Shown here: positions 33,924 through 43,154 of the stretch, piece after piece
How positions within the stretch are numbered: the stretch's first letter is position 1
How the letters are laid out: each line of letters begins with the position of its first letter
Assembly: GCA_947073545.1 (NCBI GenBank)
Contig: CAMTMP010000013.1
Span: forward strand, 1-64,000
Reading direction: 5' to 3'
Length of the DNA: 64,000 bases
Source: an uncultured bacterium
Lineage (GTDB): Bacteria; Bacillota; Clostridia; Lachnospirales; Lachnospiraceae
Program-made: the position numbers and the translations under genes
Notes under the pieces: generated by a model
What the model was told of the DNA's origin: nothing
The model's database searches: none
Seen by the model: the letters and a program-made list of their open reading frames with translations, nothing else

Positions 33924-34901
33924 CTAAGCGATGGAAACCTGAAATCCCTGTTGCGCCGCCTCTTCTTCCTGTTGTGCCGAACCAAGGCCGCTGACTTGGA
34001 AAGTTCTTCCGGTATTCGCCTGTGCGCCGGTTTTTGCGGCTGGGTCTGTCTCCGATGCCGTCTGTATGCCGCTTTCCGCCGTACCCAGCAGAGAAAATTG
34101 AAAGGCCGTTTCCCGCTTACTCCGTTTTTGCATATCCGCAAGCTCTGCCTCTTTTCTGTCCGTGTCTGTGCCACGATAGGCATCCAGCTTGATTTCTCCT
34201 TTTAAAACGGCAATGCCGTCCTCGGTTTTGGCTACAAGTGTTCCCATACGGTCTGCAATCTGTGTGGAATTGTCAGCCGACACCATAGCCTGCATTTCGG
34301 AAGTGGTCGGTCTGAACGCCTCAGCCGGATCCGCCTCCTCTTTAGACGTGTCAGCTTCCTCTGCGGCAGCGGCCGTTTCTTTGGTTTCGTCAACCGGTCT
34401 GCTTTCGGCAGCCGCCGTATCGTTTCCGGCAGAGTTCATGACTTCTTTCAAAATCACGGTGCCGTCGCTGCTCTGGCTGATGACCGTGCCCGGCTGCAAA
34501 GGCTGCGCCTGTTTCTCGTTAGCTGACGGGGTTTCTTTTTTTGCATTGTCATCTGCGGAAGGCTTTGCAGCCGGGCTTACGTCTTCGGTGTCTTCCGCTT
34601 TGACAGGACCCTGCTCTTTGCGAAGTTCTGCGAGCATGGCTTCTCTTTTCTGTGCGCGGAGCAGTTCTTCCTGATGCTGTTTCAGTTCACTGTCGAGACC
34701 GGATTTTTCCTTTTGCAGTTTCTTTCGCTCATCCGCTTTCTCATTGGCAGAGAGTTCCTCTGCGGACGAGAGTTTCTGTAGCTGCTGCTGTACTTGGGTG
34801 ATTTCGTTTTGAATGTTTTTGCTCTTGTGATCTTTGAAGCCGGTCGAAGGCATCTGCATGACCGGCATGTTGTTTGTTGACGCGATTTTGCCTATTCCCA
34901 T
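33924..34901 (-). CDS. Coiled-coil, Ala/Glu-rich protein with MGIG N-terminus
   Basis: 325 aa. N-terminus MGIGKIASTNNMPVMQMP, then a charged coiled coil (about 22-95; KLQKEKSGLDSELKQHQEEL). A low-complexity Ala/Glu/Pro region and a C-terminus rich in Gln and Ala follow. No catalytic motif. The start is ATG 34901 with AAGGAG nine bases upstream; the longer frame to 34937 adds 12 residues with no ribosome site. A sigma-28-like promoter lies at 35067-35093, which ties the gene to the motility regulon. A flagellar hook-length or secretion-related protein is conceivable but not shown. Confidence 0.78.
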   Translation of the reverse strand: MGIGKIASTNNMPVMQMPSTGFKDHKSKNIQNEITQVQQQLQKLSSAEELSANEKADERKKLQKEKSGLDSELKQHQEELLRAQKREAMLAELRKEQGPVKAEDTEDVSPAAKPSADDNAKKETPSANEKQAQPLQPGTVISQSSDGTVILKEVMNSAGNDTAAAESRPVDETKETAAAAEEADTSKEEADPAEAFRPTTSEMQAMVSADNSTQIADRMGTLVAKTEDGIAVLKGEIKLDAYRGTDTDRKEAELADMQKRSKRETAFQFSLLGTAESGIQTASETDPAAKTGAQANTGRTFQVSGLGSAQQEEEAAQQGFQVSIA

Positions 34902-35066
34902 AATAGCATCTCCTTCCCCACCAAGGAACCATGGCAAGAATGCATCTTTACATTTGATGCGCCTAAATCTTCTTAATGCCGTATCTTCTGCAAAGCCAGT
35001 TCTTAACGGTTCCCAAAGGATGATGTGTTTTCTTTGTGTATTGCTATATTTATTTATATTTTACTA

Positions 35067-35093
35067 TTATCGGCGGGCAGGATGCAAGACTTT
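35067..35093 (-). promoter_or_regulatory. Sigma-28 (SigD)-like promoter
   Basis: On the minus strand AAAG, 16 bp, then GCCGATAA. The -10 element equals the flagellar sigma consensus. It stands about 165 bp before the start at 34901. Confidence 0.6.
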
Positions 35094-35238
35094 TTTGCGA
35101 TTGTGCCGGATTGACGTCCCTGCCGCAGCATGCTGGAATCAAGCCCACAACCAGTCGATAGCGAAGACGGGAGAGGAGAAAGCTACGCGGATTGTAAAAG
35201 AGACAGAAAAGCGGAAAACGAGATACGGGAGGTGACGG

Positions 35239-35388
35239 TTGGCATTCCTGTATGCAAATAAGGCGTTTGATACGCTTATGGTGCAGACGGCGGCGGATAT
35301 TGTTTTTTTCGTGATTTTGACGGTTCTGTATCCGATTATCACGGCGGCTGCCATGTGGATCGGAAACCGGACGGCAGGAAAGAGATGA
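35239..35388 (+). CDS. Possible 49-aa single-pass membrane protein
   Basis: The frame begins LAFLYANKAFDTLMVQ, continues with one hydrophobic stretch (IVFFVILTVLYPIITAAAMW) and ends with basic residues. GGGAGG stands six bases before TTG 35239; an internal ATG at 35278 is weaker. The plan resembles small membrane peptides, but nothing similar is known to me. Divergent from the sigma-28-driven gene. Confidence 0.45.
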   Translation: MAFLYANKAFDTLMVQTAADIVFFVILTVLYPIITAAAMWIGNRTAGKR

Positions 35389-35765
35389 TGTATTTATAGA
35401 CTATGGAAACGGCAGCGGGGCAATATTGGAGCTGGCGGCTTGGCGGCATAGGAAGTGGAAACGGCTTATGCGATGATACGAAAGGGGAGCGGTATGCAGT
35501 TTGAACGAGTCGGCGGAGGCTTTGCGGCGACGGGAAAAATACAACATACAGAGCAATTAAATTCTCATAAACGTTTCGTGAAAATTTTGTGAATAATAGA
35601 CTGGAATTATGGAGGAAAAATGCTATAATAATAGATGCAATATTCAATACAGAAGAATATTAGGAATTGTCGGTTTTGTGAGAGGTCTTGGAAGACAGTT
35701 GTATATCTGACGGGAGGGGAGGGACTTTGAGCAAATCTGGGACAGTGTATCAGGAGGGAACAGAG
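35389..35765 (+). other. 377-bp leader region of the second chemoreceptor gene
   Basis: No convincing gene. TGCTATAAT near 35625-35635 is an extended -10 element without a clear -35. The frame upstream of the receptor start stays open for 26 codons but has no ribosome site until AGGAGGGA just before 35766. No riboswitch consensus was recognised. Confidence 0.4.
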
Positions 35766-37475
35766 ATGTATGAGAAACTGAATAAGTATCGGATTAAGGA
35801 ACGTTTGGTGCGTGGATTTGTGATTGCATCAGGCATTCCGGCAGTGGTAGCTGCAGTAGCGTTGATTGCCTTGATTATTGTGGCGATGAGATATTCGAAC
35901 GCGTTGAAAGTTTACGGATTTGCTCAGGGAGACGTGGGCAAGGCGATGACTTATTTCGCTGAGACGAGATCCACGATGCGGGGTGTCATTGGTTATGATG
36001 ACGAAGCTGTCATAGAGAGTCTGAAAACTTCTCACGCGGAGAGCATAGAAAATTTTACAGCCAGCTTTGAGGCGCTTGAAAAGGCTATGGTGTCCGAGGA
36101 GAATAAGAAAGTGTATGAGGATATCAGTTCCAAGCTGCCTGCTTACTGGGCGCTTGACAATGAAATTATCGTGCAGGGCGGCGTTACGGACAGAGAGCAG
36201 TGCGAGATCGCGCAGGCGCGGGCGATCAATGAACTGGCTCCGCTCTATGAGGCGATCAATGACGAACTGATTGAAATTATGGAGATCAAGGTAGACCGCG
36301 GAAATAGTGTTTCCGCCGTGATGACAATCGTGTGCATAGTGCTTTCTGTAGCGATTGCCGTGATTATTATAATCGCGATCACGAGTTCTGTCCGACTGGG
36401 TAAGAATGTAGCGGAAGGAATCTCCGCACCGTTAATCCGTTTAAAAGACAGACTGGGATTGTTCGCGGAGGGAGATCTGTCCACACCGTTCCCGGAAACG
36501 CAGGCGGATGATGAGGTGGCAGAAATCATCGGTTCGGCAAAGGATATGTCGGAGACGCTTATTTTTGTCATCTATGATCTGGAATATATTTTGGGCGAGA
36601 TGTCTAATTCCAATTTTATCATTCGCTCAAAGGACAGCGAGAGGTACAAGGGAGAGTTCCGTCAGATATTCGATTCCCTGAGGCAGCTTCGGGACAATAT
36701 GGTCGAAACGCTGCGTCATATCGGGATGTCTTCGGAACAGGTCTCCGCAGGTTCTTCCAATCTGGCGGATACCTCCCAGAGCCTTGCAGAAGGAGCGACG
36801 GAGCAGGCGGGCGCGGTGCAGGAGCTGCACGCGACAATCACTACGATTTCGGAGGCAGCGCGGAGAGCGGCAGATTCTGCGGAGGATGCGTACAAGCAGT
36901 CTCAGGAATATGCGGATGTGGCTGACCGCAGCAGTGGCGACATGAAGGAAATGGTGGAGGCTATGTCACGTATCAGTGAGGCTTCCCATAAGATCGGAAA
37001 TATTATATCCGAAATTGAAAATATTGCATCCGAGACGAATATGCTTTCTTTGAACGCGTCTATCGAGGCAGCGAGAGCGGGAGAAGCGGGACGCGGTTTC
37101 TCCGTTGTGGCTGATCAGATCAGACAGCTTGCGGAGCAGAGCAGCAAGTCGGCCGTGGACACCAGAGCACTGATTGAAGGAACCATGAGAGAGGTTGAGA
37201 ACGGCAATAAGGTTGCGGAGCGTGCGGTTGCGTCACTGGCGATCGTGGTAGAAGGAATCAGGAAGGTGGCGGATTCTTCCAAGGAGCTCAGTACGATTTC
37301 CTCGAACCAGATGGCTACCATGAAAGAGGCAGAACAGGGCGTAGATCAGATTTCCGATGTCATCCAGACAAATGCGGCGGTTGCCGAGGAGTCTTCGGCT
37401 ACCAGCGAGGAGCTGTCGGCGCAGGCGATCTCTTTGGACGAGCTGATTGCCAAGTTCACGCTGCCGGAGAAGTAA
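35766..37475 (+). CDS. Methyl-accepting chemotaxis protein with helical sensor
   Basis: 569 aa. A first membrane helix (about 17-40), an extracellular helical sensor of about 145 residues (four-helix-bundle type; [16 protein letters not shown]), a second membrane helix (about 190-218), HAMP, and the cytoplasmic hairpin with tip [20 protein letters not shown]. At the C-terminus [17 protein letters not shown] is the usual end of such receptors. Start ATG 35766 follows AGGAGGGA. It stands alone and is followed by a strong terminator. The sensor ligand is not predictable. Confidence 0.92.
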   Translation: MYEKLNKYRIKERLVRGFVIASGIPAVVAAVALIALIIVAMRYSNALKVYGFAQGDVGKAMTYFAETRSTMRGVIGYDDEAVIESLKTSHAESIENFTASFEALEKAMVSEENKKVYEDISSKLPAYWALDNEIIVQGGVTDREQCEIAQARAINELAPLYEAINDELIEIMEIKVDRGNSVSAVMTIVCIVLSVAIAVIIIIAITSSVRLGKNVAEGISAPLIRLKDRLGLFAEGDLSTPFPETQADDEVAEIIGSAKDMSETLIFVIYDLEYILGEMSNSNFIIRSKDSERYKGEFRQIFDSLRQLRDNMVETLRHIGMSSEQVSAGSSNLADTSQSLAEGATEQAGAVQELHATITTISEAARRAADSAEDAYKQSQEYADVADRSSGDMKEMVEAMSRISEASHKIGNIISEIENIASETNMLSLNASIEAARAGEAGRGFSVVADQIRQLAEQSSKSAVDTRALIEGTMREVENGNKVAERAVASLAIVVEGIRKVADSSKELSTISSNQMATMKEAEQGVDQISDVIQTNAAVAEESSATSEELSAQAISLDELIAKFTLPEK

Positions 37476-37500
37476 GGTTTCAAAAGGGAGAGAAGGTTAT

Positions 37501-37567
37501 ATACATAAAAAAGGAAGGATGGAATACAGGGTATATCCTGCTTTTCCATCCTTCCTTTTTTATGTAT
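37501..37567. terminator. Strong bidirectional terminator
   Basis: A perfect 23-bp stem (37501-37523 with 37545-37567), core GGAAGGATGGA/TCCATCCTTCC, flanked by A-runs and T-runs inside the stem. It separates the chemoreceptor gene from the convergent kinase gene. Confidence 0.9.
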
Positions 37568-37573
37568 ATGTAC

Positions 37574-38689
37574 TTATCGACTTAACCGTTCGACGATCGC
37601 CGCCATTTCATCCCATTTCTTCTCCATATCGGCTACCAGTGCAAACTGCGTTCTGGCACGGTCAAGGTTATGGTTTTCCCGATGAATCTTGAAGTAGACG
37701 TCGCCCTCCAGATGATCCGTGAGAAAGCGGATGCCGCACTCGTAGGTCATAAGTTTCGCACCCATGGGCAACAGCTTGATTTCTAAAGGCGTGAGACTGC
37801 CCGCGCATCCGGCGAGAAACCCTTCTGTGAATGTCTCGAACAGGGAAAGATCCAAGCTGATCTTAGACAAATCCGTCTCGTCCTCCGCGCCCGTATTTGC
37901 ACCGGTGCGGATGGAATCTCCGAAGTCATAGAGGGAAAGGCCGGGCATCACCGTGTCAAGGTCAATGATGCACAGCGCCTTTCTCGTGTCGTTGTCAAAG
38001 AGAATGTTGTTCAGTTTCGTGTCGTTGTGTGTCACTCGCAGAGGGAGTTCCCCTTTTTCGAGAAGATCTGTGAGTGCATGGGTGTCCGCCTCCCTTGCAA
38101 GGGCGAAGTCGATCTCAGCCTGTACCGAAGCAGCACGCCCTTGCAGATCGTCAGCCACCGCTTTTTTGAAGTTCTGAAAGCGGGAGGGCGTGTAGTGGAA
38201 GAGGGGGATCGTCTCATGCAGGGTCTCGGCGGGATAGGCGGAGAGCTGTCTTTGGAAATTACCGAAGGCAACTGCGCAGTCGTAGAAATCCCGGGCATTT
38301 TCCACCTGTTCCAAGCAAAAGGTATTGTCGATAAAAGGGAAGACACGCCAAAAGTTATGTAAACTATCCTCAAAATAGTTATCTCCAGTTTTTGTCTTGA
38401 TGACGCTTAAGGTTTCTCTGTCGGGGTCGCCGTTTTTTTCTTTGATCATCTCCTGCAGATAGGAGGTGACGCCGGTCACATTCTCCATGAGCGCCTGCGG
38501 GTTTTTGAAAATGGAGTGATTCATTCTTTGCAGGATATATTTCTTTTCTGCTCCGGCATCATCGCAGATTACCAGAAAGGTGTCGTTGATGTGGCCGTTT
38601 CCGTGCGGGCTTACACTGCGCGGACTGCCTGCCAGGCAGAAGGCGGCGACGGCGTTGTTGATGGTTTCGGGGGCTAGATTGTTGGACAT
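37574..38689 (-). CDS. NahK-like sugar 1-kinase (aminoglycoside phosphotransferase fold)
   Basis: 371 aa. The N-lobe has PHGNGHINDTFLV and ILQRMNHSIFKNPQALMENV, like bifidobacterial N-acetylhexosamine 1-kinase (about 360 aa). The catalytic loop is THNDTKLNNILF and the metal-binding segment IIDLDTVMPG. NahK phosphorylates GlcNAc/GalNAc at C1 with ATP in the lacto-N-biose/galacto-N-biose salvage route. No phosphorylase or epimerase is adjacent, but a fucosidase/GH123-like locus lies 14 kb away. Substrate assignment is by analogy. GAGGAG precedes the start. Confidence 0.8.
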   Translation of the reverse strand: MSNNLAPETINNAVAAFCLAGSPRSVSPHGNGHINDTFLVICDDAGAEKKYILQRMNHSIFKNPQALMENVTGVTSYLQEMIKEKNGDPDRETLSVIKTKTGDNYFEDSLHNFWRVFPFIDNTFCLEQVENARDFYDCAVAFGNFQRQLSAYPAETLHETIPLFHYTPSRFQNFKKAVADDLQGRAASVQAEIDFALAREADTHALTDLLEKGELPLRVTHNDTKLNNILFDNDTRKALCIIDLDTVMPGLSLYDFGDSIRTGANTGAEDETDLSKISLDLSLFETFTEGFLAGCAGSLTPLEIKLLPMGAKLMTYECGIRFLTDHLEGDVYFKIHRENHNLDRARTQFALVADMEKKWDEMAAIVERLSR

Positions 38690-38912
38690 ATGGAATTCTC
38701 CTCTCTTGGTGGTATAAGTTTTCCCGATTATCTGCAGGGTCGTTTACTTCCGGCAGACTCACAGGTTATCTTCGTGTTTTTAATTTCAATTCCGTGGTGG
38801 GCCGCAGAGTAGATGGCGTGAAGCGGAATACGGCAGCGCTTCGGGCATATCGCCCTTTCCCTTCCGTTAAAGTCTGCGGTGCGGATCTGGCAGGCAAGCG
38901 GCGTTCGATTTG

Positions 38913-39533
38913 CTACTCGGTCAAATGCAGATAACTTAAAGTTCCTTCGGGAAGTCCCGTTCCCTGTTCCAGCAGGGAGATCAGCCCCCGTATGGTGTAT
39001 TCGCAGTCCTCCGGCGTGGTGGAAAGAAACGTGTTGTTCAGCTTTACGCCAAGGACAATCAGTACGATTTCCGCGAGCGCTTCCGGATATTCGAAATGGA
39101 TTTCTCCGGCGATAATACCCTGTCTGATAATCTTTGACAGATTCGGCTTTAGTTCCGAGATCAGATAATTTAAGTATTTCTGGTGCAGATAAGCGGATTC
39201 CTGCATGGTGATGGTTCGGTTTTTTTCGCTGCCCTGTTTCAGAAAGGCAGCCGCGGAACTGCGGCAGGCCTGAAATAGCATGGCCATCTTTGTGAAGGGC
39301 GGAATATCCGCCTGATCTGCCAGCAGTTTAGCGGTCTGTAAAGGCGCTTCGTAATTTCTTCTGATCAGCGCGTCTAAAATTGCCTCCTTTGACGGAAAAT
39401 AATAATAGATGCTGCCCTTGCCGATGCCGGCTTTGGCGGCAATGTCGCTGACGGAGATATTCTGTATATTTTCGTCAATCATAAGCTGCTGGAGCGCGTC
39501 TAAAATCCGGTCGTATTTTTGTGTGTCTGCCAT
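38913..39533 (-). CDS. TetR/AcrR-family transcriptional regulator
   Basis: 206 aa. Helix-turn-helix at residues 24-50 (VSDIAAKAGIGKGSIYYYFPSKEAILDAL). The C-terminal domain is helical, including KQGSEKNRTITMQESAYLHQKY. I chose ATG 39533; the longer frame to 39566 has no ribosome site, while AAAGGCG precedes 39533. It is divergent from the biosynthetic operon that begins at 39761, and two palindromes GACCRnYGGTC lie between them. I infer repression of that operon, probably released by a fatty acyl or lipid product. Confidence 0.9.
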   Translation of the reverse strand: MADTQKYDRILDALQQLMIDENIQNISVSDIAAKAGIGKGSIYYYFPSKEAILDALIRRNYEAPLQTAKLLADQADIPPFTKMAMLFQACRSSAAAFLKQGSEKNRTITMQESAYLHQKYLNYLISELKPNLSKIIRQGIIAGEIHFEYPEALAEIVLIVLGVKLNNTFLSTTPEDCEYTIRGLISLLEQGTGLPEGTLSYLHLTE

Positions 39534-39648
39534 GATGAGCGCCTTTCTGGTTGAGTATGATGTCATTCATTTTATCACAGTTTAGCGGTGTGGACAATCG
39601 CTGGGCGGGAAAAAACGTATTTAAATCAATACATTTCACAAAGAGGTT

Positions 39649-39703
39649 GACCGTCGGTCGAAAAATATGGTATTGTTAGAAAGAAGGAATCGACCAATGG
39701 TCG
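39649..39703 (+). promoter_or_regulatory. Promoter and two TetR operators of the biosynthetic operon
   Basis: TTGACC (39647-39652) overlaps palindrome GACCGTCGGTC (39649-39659); a second, CGACCAATGGTCG, is at 39691-39703. TATTGT about 18 bp after TTGACC may be the -10. The shared core is GACCRnYGGTC. Confidence 0.7.
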
Positions 39704-39760
39704 AAAGTGCAGAGACAAAGAAGAAGGGAGCAAAGGCTCCGGCCAGGAGGAAAGAGTAAA

Positions 39761-40141
39761 ATGACTTACGCAGATTTTTTCTATGACATTAAGGGAAGAT
39801 TCATGGGCGCGGATGTGAGTGACATTCATGAGCATCTGGCTTTTGAATTTAACATTGAGGACGAGGAGGCGGGCGGCGCCTTTTATGTGGAAGTGAAGGA
39901 CGGCGCGCTCTATGTGGAGCCTTACGAGTACTACGACAGGGACGCCAGATTTATCTGCGCGCCCGATGTACTTGTAAAGATCGCGGAGGGTGAGATGGAT
40001 CCGGTGTGGGCGTTCACGACCCAGAAACTGAAGGTGGAAGGCAATATTGACAAGGCGCTGCGCTTAAAGGAGATTATAGAGGCCAAACAGCGGGAGATGA
40101 AAAAGGCGGCGAAACAGGAAAAGAAGGCGAATAAAGAATGA
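39761..40141 (+). CDS. SCP2 sterol-carrier-domain protein
   Basis: 126 aa. The fold pattern AFEFNIEDEEAGGAFYVEVKDG, then DPVWAFTTQKLKVEGNIDKALRL, matches the SCP2 lipid-binding domain, followed by a Lys/Glu-rich helix. SCP2 proteins bind acyl chains, acyl-CoA or sterols in a hydrophobic tunnel. AGGAGG precedes ATG 39761; upstream in-frame ATGs overlap the operator. It overlaps the alpha/beta-hydrolase gene by 4 bp. In this operon it may carry a lipid substrate or product. Confidence 0.85.
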   Translation: MTYADFFYDIKGRFMGADVSDIHEHLAFEFNIEDEEAGGAFYVEVKDGALYVEPYEYYDRDARFICAPDVLVKIAEGEMDPVWAFTTQKLKVEGNIDKALRLKEIIEAKQREMKKAAKQEKKANKE

Positions 40142-41097
40142 GTAAAAAGACGGGGATTTTAAAAAAGGCAGTGTTTGGAGCAGGACTTCTGGCGGCTGTC
40201 TGCGGCGGTGAGATTGCCTATTTTTACGGGCGAACCATGAAACGCGGCAGGGCGAAGACCGAGCGCACCATCAAGATGTCGGGCACGGACTGGAGCCGGT
40301 ATATGCCGCTGATGGAGGAGCGCAAGGCGGCCATGCTGGAACGGCCGCACAACGACGTGTGGCAGACGAGCTTCGACGGTCTGAAGCTTCATGCGACTTA
40401 TTTTCCGGCGCAGGCGCAGACGGGAAAACAGAAGATTGTGATTTGTTTCCACGGTTATACGAGTCAGGGTATGTCTGACTATATCGGCCTGTCGGATTAC
40501 TATCAGAAAAGAGGTTTTGCCATGCTTTTACCGGATGCGAGAGCGCACGGCGAAAGCGAGGGAGAATATATCGGATTCGGATGCCTCGACAGGCAGGATG
40601 CACTTGGCTGGGTCAGATGGGCGGTTATGGAGCTTGGCGAGGAGACGGAGATTCTGTTGCATGGCACGTCTATGGGGGCGGCCACACTTCTGATGCTGAG
40701 CGGCCTGAAACTTCCGGAGCAGGTGAAGGGCATTGTCTCTGACTGCGGGTTTACTTCTCCGAAGGAAGTGTTCACCCATGTGCTGCACACCATGTATCAT
40801 CTGCCTGCTTTTCCGATTATACCGGGCGCGGACCTGGTGAACAGGAAACTTGCAGGTTACGGCATGGATGAGTGCAATGCCAAAAGGGAAGTGGAGAAGG
40901 CCGAAGTGCCGATCCTGTTTATCCACGGCGGAAACGACACCTTTGTGCCATGGCAGATGTGCGATGAGATTTACGAACACTGCGCTTCACCAAAGAGAAA
41001 GCTGATCGTCGAGGGCGCGGCCCATGCGGAGAGCTACTACAAGGACATGGAAAGCTATGAGAAGGCGTTGACAGAGTTTATCGGTGAAGTAGAGTGA
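40138..41097 (+). CDS. Membrane-anchored alpha/beta-hydrolase
   Basis: 319 aa. One N-terminal hydrophobic segment (about 9-27) then an alpha/beta-hydrolase domain. The oxyanion strand is ICFHGYTSQG, the nucleophile elbow GTSMGA (Ser about 180), the acid in IHGGNDTFVP and the His in GAAHAESYY. Likely an acyl esterase or thioesterase. ATG 40138 overlaps the SCP2 gene's stop (ATGA). The stop codon lies inside copy B of the two-hairpin repeat, which may form a processing or termination site before the next gene. Confidence 0.88.
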   Translation: MSKKTGILKKAVFGAGLLAAVCGGEIAYFYGRTMKRGRAKTERTIKMSGTDWSRYMPLMEERKAAMLERPHNDVWQTSFDGLKLHATYFPAQAQTGKQKIVICFHGYTSQGMSDYIGLSDYYQKRGFAMLLPDARAHGESEGEYIGFGCLDRQDALGWVRWAVMELGEETEILLHGTSMGAATLLMLSGLKLPEQVKGIVSDCGFTSPKEVFTHVLHTMYHLPAFPIIPGADLVNRKLAGYGMDECNAKREVEKAEVPILFIHGGNDTFVPWQMCDEIYEHCASPKRKLIVEGAAHAESYYKDMESYEKALTEFIGEVE

Positions 41098-41206
41098 AAA
41101 GAACTTCTAAAGCTCAGCAGCAAGGGCTGCTGAGCTAAGAAGTTCTAGGAGTTGCTCTGCAACTCTGTTTCACTCAGGAGAATGCCTGAAAAGCGGCATT
41201 CTCCGC
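41091..41206 (+). repeat. Two-hairpin intergenic repeat, copy B
   Basis: AGAGTGAAA (41091-41099) pairs with TTTCACT, and AGAACTTCT with AGAAGTTCT. Nested inside is AGCTCAGCAGC/GCTGCTGAGCT. An extra hairpin GAGTTGC/GCAACTC (41149-41165) is unique to this copy. The GGAGAATGCC/GGCATTCTCC hairpin (41177-41204) is shared with copy A. A frame through it (MPEKRHSPH) opens into the next gene but is not its start. Confidence 0.75.
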
Positions 41207-41238
41207 ACGAATTATGGAAGCGGAAAAAGGGAGAGAAG

Positions 41239-42636
41239 ATGAAAACAAGAAAGGGTCAAAAGACATATCCATTGACGGTGGCGCAGAAATTCCATGTTTT
41301 TTACATGGATTTCTGTCCCAAGAAAGAGGTCGTAAATATCGGCACCAGTTTGACCATCGAGTATGAGCTGGACATCGAGGAGCTGAAGCGTGCGGTTTAT
41401 AAAGCGTATGAGCGCTGTGAGTCCATGCGGGTGCGCTTCGCTTATGATAAAAAGGAAGAGCAGTGGTATCAGTATGTGGTGGAGAAGGAAGAGCGTGACA
41501 TTGAGTATGTGGACTTCACGGGAAAAACCATGGAGGAGGCGGCCGAGATTATGACGGGCTGGACACGGGTGCCTTTCCGGAGAGAAGACAGCCCCATGAA
41601 CCGGGTCGTGATGATTAAGACGCCGGACGGCTGTCAGGGGTTATATGTGCTGGGAGACCACATGCTGATGGATGCCCAATCCCTGATCTGTTTTCTTAGG
41701 GACGTGATCGAGCTTTACTGTAACGCCAAGTTTGAAGGGATTGCCTATCCGTCGGATATGCGTTCCTTTACCGAGCAGTTGGAGAAGGATCTGGCCTATG
41801 AGGCTGAGAGTAAGGCGCAGGCCAGAGACAGAGAGTATTTCCGGAAGCTGATTGAGGAGTCGGAGCCAATCTTTAACGGCATCGAGGGGCCGGGACAGCT
41901 TGTGGAAGCGCGGAAAAAATTCCCCGGGACAAGGGCGGCTTTTTCTGCGACGGCAAAGGTGGATTCCGCACTTGACATTTTTCATTTGGAGGAGGAGCCG
42001 ACACAGAGATTGATGCGCTTTTGCGAGGAGCAGCACGTATCCTTACAGTGTCTGCTGATTATGGGAATTCGCACCTATCTGCAGAAGATGAACGATAACG
42101 ACGACGTGTCGATAAACGTGGCCTATGCGAGAAGAGCGACCCTTCTGGAGAAAAAGTCAGGCGGTACGAGAATCCATTCCTTCCCGTTCCGGACCGTTCT
42201 CTCCAGAGAGCAGACCTTCATGGAGGGCATTCTTGCCATCCGCAACGGGCAAAACGAGGTGTTTCGACATACGAATTTTAATCCGGTGGAGTACTTCGCT
42301 TACAGGAGTAAGGTTTACAATACGCCGCAGGGCGCCACATATGAGCCGATGTCCCTGACCTATCAGCCCATGACCCTGAAAGAGAAAGGTCTGAACCAGC
42401 TTGGCGACATCCGCTATAAGACGAAATGGTATCCCAACGGAGCGACCACCCAGGCAATGTACCTGACGGTGATGCACCGTCCCGACGACAACGGGCTGGA
42501 TTTCAATTTCGAGCATCAGGTGGCGGCGGTGAGCCGTGAGACGCTGGAGCGTTTCTACTACTATATGTGCAAGATCATGTTCAAGGGGACGGAGAACCCG
42601 AACATGAAAATTGGCGATATCATAAAGCTGATATAA
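41239..42636 (+). CDS. Stand-alone condensation-domain acyltransferase
   Basis: 465 aa, the size of one NRPS condensation (C) domain or a PapA/wax-ester-synthase relative. The catalytic motif is GDHMLMDAQS (His-x3-Asp, with Ala in place of the usual Gly). N-terminal YPLTVAQKFHVFYMD is typical of the family entry helix. It would join an acyl group on the carrier protein to an amine or alcohol. I chose ATG 41239 after AGGGAGAG; the frame to 41152 only reads through the repeat. Next to it are the carrier protein and AMP ligase. Confidence 0.82.
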   Translation: MKTRKGQKTYPLTVAQKFHVFYMDFCPKKEVVNIGTSLTIEYELDIEELKRAVYKAYERCESMRVRFAYDKKEEQWYQYVVEKEERDIEYVDFTGKTMEEAAEIMTGWTRVPFRREDSPMNRVVMIKTPDGCQGLYVLGDHMLMDAQSLICFLRDVIELYCNAKFEGIAYPSDMRSFTEQLEKDLAYEAESKAQARDREYFRKLIEESEPIFNGIEGPGQLVEARKKFPGTRAAFSATAKVDSALDIFHLEEEPTQRLMRFCEEQHVSLQCLLIMGIRTYLQKMNDNDDVSINVAYARRATLLEKKSGGTRIHSFPFRTVLSREQTFMEGILAIRNGQNEVFRHTNFNPVEYFAYRSKVYNTPQGATYEPMSLTYQPMTLKEKGLNQLGDIRYKTKWYPNGATTQAMYLTVMHRPDDNGLDFNFEHQVAAVSRETLERFYYYMCKIMFKGTENPNMKIGDIIKLI

Positions 42637-42818
42637 CGTTCGCGATGGCAATGAGCAGTGCTTCTGCGTAAGATGGCAAAATGAATGCTTGCATTCAATT
42701 CTGACAGATTGCGCAGTGATAGGGCGAAGCCCGTGAGCGAGATGGAGAGAAGCGGAATCGAGCATGCGCTGCGTAATAGACAGGAAAAAAGAAAATAGAA
42801 AAAGGAGGCTGACATCAC

Positions 42819-43040
42819 ATGTTTGATCAGTTGGCGGAAATGATTACGAACTATGTGGAAGTGAAAAAGGAGGATATCAGGCCGGAGTCCCGGTTTATGG
42901 AGGATCTGGGCTTTTCGTCCTTCGACTTTATGAGTATGCTGGGAGAGGTGGAGGACACCTTCGACGTGGAGATCGAGGAGGAGAAGGCGGCGGGTATCCG
43001 CACGGTGCAGGAGGCTGTGGATTATCTCGAGAGCTTATAA
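42819..43040 (+). CDS. Acyl/peptidyl carrier protein
   Basis: 73 aa, the normal ACP size. The attachment site is DLGFSSFDFMSML, where the second Ser would carry 4'-phosphopantetheine (DSL is replaced by SSF). The flanking acidic helices and TVQEAVDYLESL end are typical. AAGGAGG lies upstream. The 182-bp gap before it (42637-42818) holds a small hairpin around GAATGCTTGCATTC and no gene. It probably carries the substrate between the AMP ligase and condensation enzyme. Confidence 0.9.
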   Translation: MFDQLAEMITNYVEVKKEDIRPESRFMEDLGFSSFDFMSMLGEVEDTFDVEIEEEKAAGIRTVQEAVDYLESL

Positions 43041-43154
43041 CGGAAGGAAAGAACGGGTTCGGTTGTGCAGAAGCGTCACAGGTGATTCCGGCCGCAGGGC
43101 AGTATTTGAAGTGATGCCTGTGGTTTTCACGGGCGCTTCGGAATGGAAGGAAAT

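Noticed and set aside
41152..41238. N-terminal extension of the condensation protein starting at 41152
   Set aside because: The extra 29 codons are a read-through of the intergenic repeat (MPEKRHSPH), and the ribosome site stands before 41239.
42637..42818. A small gene or mobile repeat in the gap before the carrier-protein gene
   Set aside because: It has one short hairpin (GAATGCTTGCATTC) and no ribosome site followed by an open frame other than the carrier protein's own.
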